Positions 59,597 to 64,000 of a stretch of DNA of 64,000 bases are shown piece after piece; within the stretch, counting starts at the first letter, position 1, and every line of letters begins with the position of its first letter. The notes beneath the pieces are model-generated. The model ran no database searches. It worked only from the letters and a program-made list of their open reading frames with translations, and was not told the origin of the DNA. Both the position numbers and the translations under genes were made by a program. The DNA is taken from contig NZ_JARICI010000015.1 in the NCBI RefSeq assembly GCF_029257255.1, positions 25,049-89,048 on the forward strand. Direction: 5' to 3'. This DNA is from Sporosarcina sp. GTDB taxonomy: Bacteria; Bacillota; Bacilli; Bacillales_A; Planococcaceae.

Positions 59597-61063
59597 ATTC
59601 CCATTATGCAAAGAAGTAACCTTTTGAGCTGTACTATCCATTTCCTCTGCCGTAATCCGGCTGTCGGAAGTTAAATTGTCGATAATCTTGCTCATTTCTT
59701 GTAAATTGGCTGAATTCTCCTCGACAATTGCCGCGAAATTATTCGTCGAGTCTTCAATTTCTGCAGACTGCTCAATCATTTCAGTGGAAGAGGATGCGAA
59801 CTGTACCAGCCCGTCATCCAAATGCTGCAATGTCGAAGCAATCTTTAAAATCTGATTTGAAACCTGTTCCGTCGTCAGCGCATTTTGTTCAATCTTTTCA
59901 CTGCTCTCCGTCATCTTCTTAAAAGCAACCCGATTGCTATCGTTCAATTCTGACAGATTGGCTGTGATTTTTTCTGTTGTGTTTCTAGTCACCTCAGCTA
60001 ATTTTCTGATCTCGTCAGCGACAACCGCGAACCCTTTGCCCGCTTCCCCAGCCCTCGCAGCTTCTATAGAGGCATTGAGCGCAAGCAAGTTTGTCTGTTC
60101 CGTGATCCCTTTAATGAGAGCGGCGAATTCATTCGTTTCATTCAATTTATTGGATAATGAAAGATAAGTCTCGTGTAACTCAGCAATATCCTCTTTCAAT
60201 AATCTCATGTCTGATGAAAGGATATCAATTTGATCATTTCCTTCAACCGCCACTCCGTTTGCTTCGCTCGATTCCTTTTTCAAATCATTTGCTAAATTGA
60301 ATAGAGAGGAGATGCCGTCTTTCATAGATACCGTATTTTGCGCAATGGTTGAAATTTGATCGGCCTGCGACTGACTGCCGTCCGCCATCTCTTCTACAAC
60401 GGACGTCATATTGTCCTGTGAAGTCATATTTTGCTGAATACGCTCGTTCATACCGAAAATACTCTCGATAATTTCCGTCACATTCTTTTCTAGAATAGCT
60501 TTTTCTTCCTCCTGCCTTTTCGCATCTTCAGCAAACTCTTGCGTAAAAGCGGCAACTTGTTTGAACTGCCCGGTCGTCAATCGCATGATAGCGATGAACA
60601 TGAATCCAAGCAGCAAGTATAGAAGAAAAGCATAGCTGAATAGTTCCCTGACCATCACTTCCGCACTCAGAATACGGTTAACTACCAGCAGGACTAAACC
60701 GTACGTATATCCGAAAATAAACGGCCGTAACTTCAACTGCACAGCAGAGTAAATGGCAAGGAAAATACTAATGATGACTGCTTTCATGCCGCCATCAAAG
60801 AGGATACTGCCAACCAAAGCAAACGTGAACACATTAAAAATGGCCGCATAAGCATACCACTCCGGCTTTTTTAACCACTTGGTAAATAGGAAATAAAATC
60901 CGATAACTCCTAGTAAATCGAGACTGTATAATATCACGGTTTCTGTTTCTTTAAACCCCGCAGCCTGCATAACCGCCGCAAACAGCGTAATGCCCATCGT
61001 GATTGCCATTACTTTATTCTTCTTCATAGTATCTTTATAAACTAACTGCTCAATAGACTGCAT
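59573..61063 (-). CDS. Methyl-accepting chemotaxis protein with polytopic membrane sensor (paralogue)
   Basis: 496 aa; about six membrane helices (about 18-185), no extracellular domain, then a signalling domain with [20 protein letters not shown]. Same architecture as the MCP at 54327-55799, but the membrane part has diverged, suggesting different cues. AGGAGGTTTGG precedes ATG 61063. A weak sigma-D-like ACCGATAT is present near 61098; the -35 is poor. Nothing else is seen in 61130-61373. Confidence 0.9.
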   Translation of the reverse strand: MQSIEQLVYKDTMKKNKVMAITMGITLFAAVMQAAGFKETETVILYSLDLLGVIGFYFLFTKWLKKPEWYAYAAIFNVFTFALVGSILFDGGMKAVIISIFLAIYSAVQLKLRPFIFGYTYGLVLLVVNRILSAEVMVRELFSYAFLLYLLLGFMFIAIMRLTTGQFKQVAAFTQEFAEDAKRQEEEKAILEKNVTEIIESIFGMNERIQQNMTSQDNMTSVVEEMADGSQSQADQISTIAQNTVSMKDGISSLFNLANDLKKESSEANGVAVEGNDQIDILSSDMRLLKEDIAELHETYLSLSNKLNETNEFAALIKGITEQTNLLALNASIEAARAGEAGKGFAVVADEIRKLAEVTRNTTEKITANLSELNDSNRVAFKKMTESSEKIEQNALTTEQVSNQILKIASTLQHLDDGLVQFASSSTEMIEQSAEIEDSTNNFAAIVEENSANLQEMSKIIDNLTSDSRITAEEMDSTAQKVTSLHNGNDENGLLN

Positions 61064-61373
61064 CTTCCAAACCTCCTAAATTTTATTCGATATTCTTATA
61101 TCGGTATAATTTGGATATTCTAAAGACTTGGGTAATATGTAATACAATTCAGATAAATATGGGTACAAAACAAGTAGGTCAAAAGACTTTACTAGCATAT
61201 TTAATTTATCCAAATATTTCTAAGCTAAAAAAGCCCAATATCACAGGCGGAATTTACATTTTTCATCCCGTCTATGTGTTTGCAGCTTTAACATTTCTGA
61301 AGTTCTGAAAGAAATTTATATATTCTTTTCACTGATCGTTCAATTCCATATAGATAGCAATAGAAATAAGATA

Positions 61374-61577
61374 TTAAGACAAATAATTCTCCAAAGACCG
61401 AATCTCGGCGTGATGTTCCTGCACCTGCTTATTCAGCTCGGTGCTCTCATTCTGAGAAAGACGATGTGCCGCTGCGTACTCCGCAATCTTTTTCATTTTG
61501 TGAAGTCTCATCTCGATCTCGGCAAGTATACGATCCTTCTGCTTCACGTGTTCCAGCTGTTGTTTAAGGAATTCCAA
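61374..61577 (-). CDS. Small coiled-coil protein, possibly frameshifted at its N-terminus
   Basis: 67 aa from TTG 61577 (MEFLKQQLEHVKQKDRILAE...), fully helical and charged; unrecognised. The same frame stays open upstream and reads like protein (DEQQRKATAIYEEQPNKE), but has no start codon before a stop; the ribosome site GAAAGGTAAG with ATG (about 61633) is in a different frame. A one-base indel may therefore have split the gene. Downstream of hag in the flagellar region. Confidence 0.5.
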   Translation of the reverse strand: MEFLKQQLEHVKQKDRILAEIEMRLHKMKKIAEYAAAHRLSQNESTELNKQVQEHHAEIRSLENYLS

Positions 61578-61754
61578 TTCTTTATTAGGCTGTTCTTCAT
61601 ATATAGCTGTCGCCTTCCGTTGCTGCTCATCTTACCTTTCATATCGACAAATGAAGAGGTTTTTCTACTTGGCCATCTATTGAATGCGATAGTGTGATTA
61701 TTAGAGGTATGATATTATAAAAGGAACATATATTCTAATAGGGCGGTGTGGATA

Positions 61755-62666
61755 ATGGAGGGATACAAAATTTTTTATTCTCGAATTTGCGGAAAGTTGC
61801 TCGGGGATGGTTGCATAACTAAGCAAGCGGGGCGAAAGCCGAGGTTCCAATTTATTCATCGTATTGAGGATCTCGGCTGGTCGGCATATTGCTATGAGCA
61901 ACTGAAGGACTTTGTGCCGTTGTCTACGCCAGCCTATAGGAAATGCATCGATGCACGGTTAACAAAAGGATTTTCAGAATGTTATGTAGTTCAATCCAGG
62001 ACACATGAACGGATAACGGACCTTTATCAGACATGGTATCCTGACGGCAAGAAAAGAGTGCCGTTTCATTTCCTTAATGAATATTTGACCGAAGAAGCGC
62101 TGTCCTGGTGGTATCAGGATGACGGTCATTTGAAAATAGTTAACGGGAAAATGACAAAAGTCATCTTATCGACGGAGAGCTTTTCAGCAGAAGAAAACCG
62201 GCAGCTGATTACCCTGCTTTTTCATAAATTCAGACTGCAATTCAAAACCGACGGACAAAACCGATTGATTTTATATGACCAATTTCAGATTATCTATTTT
62301 TTGCAGCTCACTTCACTTTGGATGCATGACGCGATGTACAGAAAAGCAGCAGTTGAATTGCCATTGCGGACGATTGCCAAAAGAACAACTGTGTACTTGC
62401 CTGCTTCCATTAAATTTTTTAAACCAACAGCTGAAATTAATGAAAAGTTGGATAAGCTGAATGCATTGTTTTGTGCAGAAAAAAAGACAGTTTGCCAAGT
62501 TACCATTTTTAATATATTTCAGCAAGTGTCAATAGTTGCTGTTGATACTGTTGCTTATCAAATTGTGCTCTCTGAAGCCCATCGCGAAGTTTTAGCTATG
62601 ATCAGACAGCAGACAGGATTATCCGTTAGCCAATTGGTGACTTATTGTTTTGAAAAAAGTCAGTGA
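61755..62666 (+). CDS. LAGLIDADG homing endonuclease (free-standing)
   Basis: About 303 aa, predicted site-specific DNA endonuclease. Two LAGLIDADG-type helices are visible: SRICGKLLGDGCI (about residue 7-19) and LSWWYQDDGHLK (about 115-126), each with the acidic residue that binds metal, so a monomeric two-motif enzyme. The longest frame starts at GTG 61746, but the GGCGGTGTGG ribosome site favours ATG 61755. It is not inside an intron: it lies on the plus strand about 0.7 kb past the end of the minus-strand flagellin gene, which carries an ORF-less group I intron, next to a group II intron fragment. Trans-acting homing for that intron is an attractive inference. Confidence 0.85.
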   Translation: MEGYKIFYSRICGKLLGDGCITKQAGRKPRFQFIHRIEDLGWSAYCYEQLKDFVPLSTPAYRKCIDARLTKGFSECYVVQSRTHERITDLYQTWYPDGKKRVPFHFLNEYLTEEALSWWYQDDGHLKIVNGKMTKVILSTESFSAEENRQLITLLFHKFRLQFKTDGQNRLILYDQFQIIYFLQLTSLWMHDAMYRKAAVELPLRTIAKRTTVYLPASIKFFKPTAEINEKLDKLNALFCAEKKTVCQVTIFNIFQQVSIVAVDTVAYQIVLSEAHREVLAMIRQQTGLSVSQLVTYCFEKSQ

Positions 62667-62672
62667 GTTTGT

Positions 62673-62909
62673 TCAGTGAATTGTGTGGGGACCTGGTACC
62701 TTCGCTGGTTGCGGTTCATAGGTTCCCCCTAGAAGTTCCTTTTTCATGGAATCCCAATGTTTTACGATATGCGTTCGTAGGTTTTGTACGGGCATTTCGT
62801 CTACACCGTGGCTACCTTTATTGCGTCCTACACGTTTCAATGCAGACAGTAGATTCTCCCGTGAAACGATTTTTTCATCAACATTCGATACGCCTCTTTC
62901 CGTGAACAA
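62673..62909 (-). pseudogene. Truncated group II intron reverse transcriptase (N-terminus only)
   Basis: KIVSRENLLSALKRVGRNKG and the following SHGVDEMPVQNLRTHI, GTYEPQP match the N-terminal RT-0 region of group II intron proteins of the type found in Geobacillus class C introns (LERILARDNLITALKRV). The similarity stops after YEPQPA at about 62704, followed by unrelated residues and a stop. The usual initiator region seems shifted in frame. Confidence 0.88.
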
Positions 62910-63321
62910 CGGTTCTTCTTATGCCAGTTCTGCTCCACCATCTTGAAGTCTCCCATGGTTCTCTCGAGATAAAACGGTACTATGGCTTCTGCTGACTGTT
63001 CAGCTGTCCATCACTGGATAGGTTCAAGTGTACTTGGCGTATCAGTCAGACCTCACCAGGTAAGATTGTAGTCTTTCCCTCCATCTATCTGCTTCATTTA
63101 CTCTGTACAACCTTCAGCAGAAAGGGCTTCTTTTTGTTAAGCAAACTCTCCCCAATTGTACCTAGCCTTATATGAAGTTCGTGTTCTTCAAACCAGAAGT
63201 TTGCCGCTCGCTTCCTTCAGATTCTACGTCACCGTGGACACCCTTGCGTTAAGCTAACTGCTACTTCTGCCTTCACAGTTCGGCACTTGCACCCTATAGA
63301 CTACATCCATGCTGGGCGCAC
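62700..63321 (-). mobile_element. 5' fragment of a class C-like group II intron
   Basis: The 5' boundary GTGCGCCCAGC begins at 63321, seven or eight bases past the flagellin terminator stem, matching the habit of class C introns to insert after terminator hairpins. About 400 nt of structured 5' domain follow, then the start of the intron-encoded protein. The element breaks off near 62700, inside the reverse transcriptase gene, so domains 5-6 and most of the protein are missing; it cannot splice or move by itself. Confidence 0.85.
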
Positions 63322-63356
63322 TAAAAAAAACACGATCCGATTTCTCGGATCGTGTC
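63322..63356 (-). terminator. Flagellin gene terminator (group II intron insertion target)
   Basis: The minus strand reads ACACGATCCGA-GAAA-TCGGATCGTGT followed by T tract; 11 bp after the flagellin stop and abutting the 5' end of the group II intron. Confidence 0.93.
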
Positions 63357-63366
63357 TGCAACCATA

Positions 63367-64000
63367 TTAACGTAACAACTGAAGTACGCCTTGAGGCTGC
63401 TGGTTCGCTTGAGCCAACATAGCCTGAGCTGCTTGAGTTAAGATGTTGTTCTTCGTGAAGTCCATCATCTCTTTCGCCATCGTGCGAACATTAGCTTTCA
63501 CTAATGACTAGACTATATCTTCACCCTCCACTATGGGTAGGGGCCGGGCACTTCGGATTGGCAAGTTACTCACACTTACGTTTCCTACGGATTTCATCAT
63601 CATAGCTTAGCGCGTTAGATGGTTTATCCTAGTCGTTGAACCTTCTCCACTCTTTCGAGACAGGAGCTTGGCTGCTGATTGCCCAATCTGTTCTTTTTTC
63701 AAGCCTTCACGCTTACCGTTTCCAGTTACGTTGTGGCAAGAAAAGTTTCAGGGGTTTCCAGCAATTCACCCGGTCGTACTCTCTGACCGTTACCAGTCAG
63801 GACGACTGTGTCTGTCACTGCTTACGCAGCTAAGACATAATCCACGTCGCGGATGCGTGATTCTGCAGCCGTTAAGTTTTCTGCAGAAGTACCAAGATTA
63901 TTGATTGTATGTTCTAATCGGTTTTGTGTAGCCCCAAGTTTAGAACGCTCTGCTGAGACTGTATCTATTGCACTTTGAATTGTCTCAATAGAAGCATTTG
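63367..64000 (-). CDS. hag: Flagellin, 3' part, split by a group I intron
   Basis: Main filament protein; only the C-terminal part is in the window, the gene continues beyond 64000. The 5' exon segment 63840-64000 encodes [20 protein letters not shown] ... ESRIRDVD; the 3' exon 63367-63480 encodes [16 protein letters not shown] ... [11 protein letters not shown] and a stop. Between them 359 nt (63481-63839) with stops in frame interrupt the gene. Exact removal joins GTGGAT to ATGGCG and gives the invariant IRDVDMAKEMM of Bacillales flagellins. So this is a functional spliced gene rather than a pseudogene, provided that the intron splices. Translation depends on splicing. Confidence 0.93.
63481..63839 (-). 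mobile_element. Group I self-splicing intron in flagellin gene (ORF-less)
   Basis: 359 nt, preceded by exon U (GTGGAT|) and ending in G (GCACG|), the standard boundaries. Core elements in order on the minus strand: P2-like CTGC-GTAA-GCAG (63818-63829), P GAATTGCTGGAAACC (about 63752-63767), Q CAATCAGCAGCCAAG (63667-63682), R GGTTCAACGACTAGGATAAA (63621-63642), S GAAGATATAGTC (63511-63522), then a P9 hairpin CATTAG/CTAATG. P4 (GCTG/CAGC) and P7 (GACTA/TAGTC) pairings are present. No endonuclease gene inside. Group I introns in flagellin genes are known from Geobacillus/thermophilic Bacillus. Confidence 0.93.

Noticed and set aside
61111..61308. 65-aa plus-strand ORF between an MCP and the coiled-coil gene
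   Set aside because: No ribosome site, AT-rich, no recognisable domain.
62680..62700. REP/RAYT-type hairpin at the group II break point
   Set aside because: Only a short near-palindrome; no second copy in the window and no RAYT transposase gene nearby.
63367..63839. First reading of the flagellin gene as a pseudogene disrupted by a group II intron
   Set aside because: The interrupting 359 nt has group I P/Q/R/S elements and U/G boundaries; the group II piece is a separate element beyond the terminator.
63636..63904. ORFs of 65 and 78 aa on the plus strand at the right edge
   Set aside because: They run antisense through the group I intron core and the flagellin exon, where the RNA elements and flagellin frame explain the sequence.

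Overview
The window looks like chromosomal DNA of a motile Gram-positive member of the Bacillales, most likely Planococcaceae (Sporosarcina-like). This is inferred from gene order (nadK-yjbL-yjbJ-yjbI-yjbH-pepF-coiA-mecA-spx; fabH-fabF; yitS/U/V/W; addB-addA; minJ-csbA; ftsE-ftsX-cccB-prfB-secA-hpf-fliT-fliS-fliD-flaG-hag) and from Bacillus-type control sites: a T-box, a FapR box, a CtsR box, a sigma-B-like promoter and the RF2 frameshift. No species was assigned by database search.

Layout. 1-8.4 kb: NAD kinase, UPF0738, lytic transglycosylase, truncated haemoglobin, the YjbH ClpXP adaptor, oligoendopeptidase F, CoiA, MecA and Spx. The last three and YjbH belong to the Spx/ClpXP/competence network. 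8.7-10.6 kb: trpS with a Trp T-box leader, separated from the gene by about 600 bp of intergenic repeat. 10.5-13.1 kb: fabF and fabH behind a FapR operator. 13.5-15.7 kb: a ClpB without its N-domain behind a CtsR-like operator. 15.8-20.3 kb: RraA-like protein, YitW, esterase, HAD phosphatase and DegV. 20.3-26.1 kb: a membrane-anchored GH13-like protein with degenerate catalytic residues, a 42-aa membrane protein and its broken copy, YisL, YisK and a DUF418 protein. 26.1-33.3 kb: AddAB. 34.2-44.2 kb: TVP38-type protein, AzlCD, CsbA, MinJ, CtpB, a TlpA/ResA-like thioredoxin with a membrane partner, an M23 hydrolase, FtsX, FtsE and cytochrome c551. 45-49.7 kb: RF2, SecA and HPF. 49.8-64 kb: a flagellar/chemotaxis block with PilZ protein, FliT, FliS, FliD, FlaG, a decayed MCP, three intact MCPs, two YjcZ-type miniproteins, a HAD phosphatase and the flagellin gene.

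The most striking region is 61.7-64 kb. The flagellin gene (minus strand, running off the right edge) is interrupted by a 359-nt ORF-less group I intron (63481-63839) with recognisable P, Q, R and S core elements. Removing it restores an unbroken IRDVD|MAKEMM flagellin reading frame. Directly after the flagellin terminator lies the 5' part of a class C-like group II intron, truncated inside its reverse transcriptase gene. Next to that, on the opposite strand, is a free-standing LAGLIDADG homing endonuclease. Three kinds of self-mobile element therefore crowd around one highly conserved flagellin 3' end.

The other recurring signal is a family of GC-rich imperfect palindromes of about 100-200 bp, placed only between genes (at least nine loci). 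They are often paired around a shared AT-rich spacer of about 250-350 bp, giving composite MITE-like units. No rRNA, tRNA, CRISPR array, prophage or complete insertion sequence was seen.
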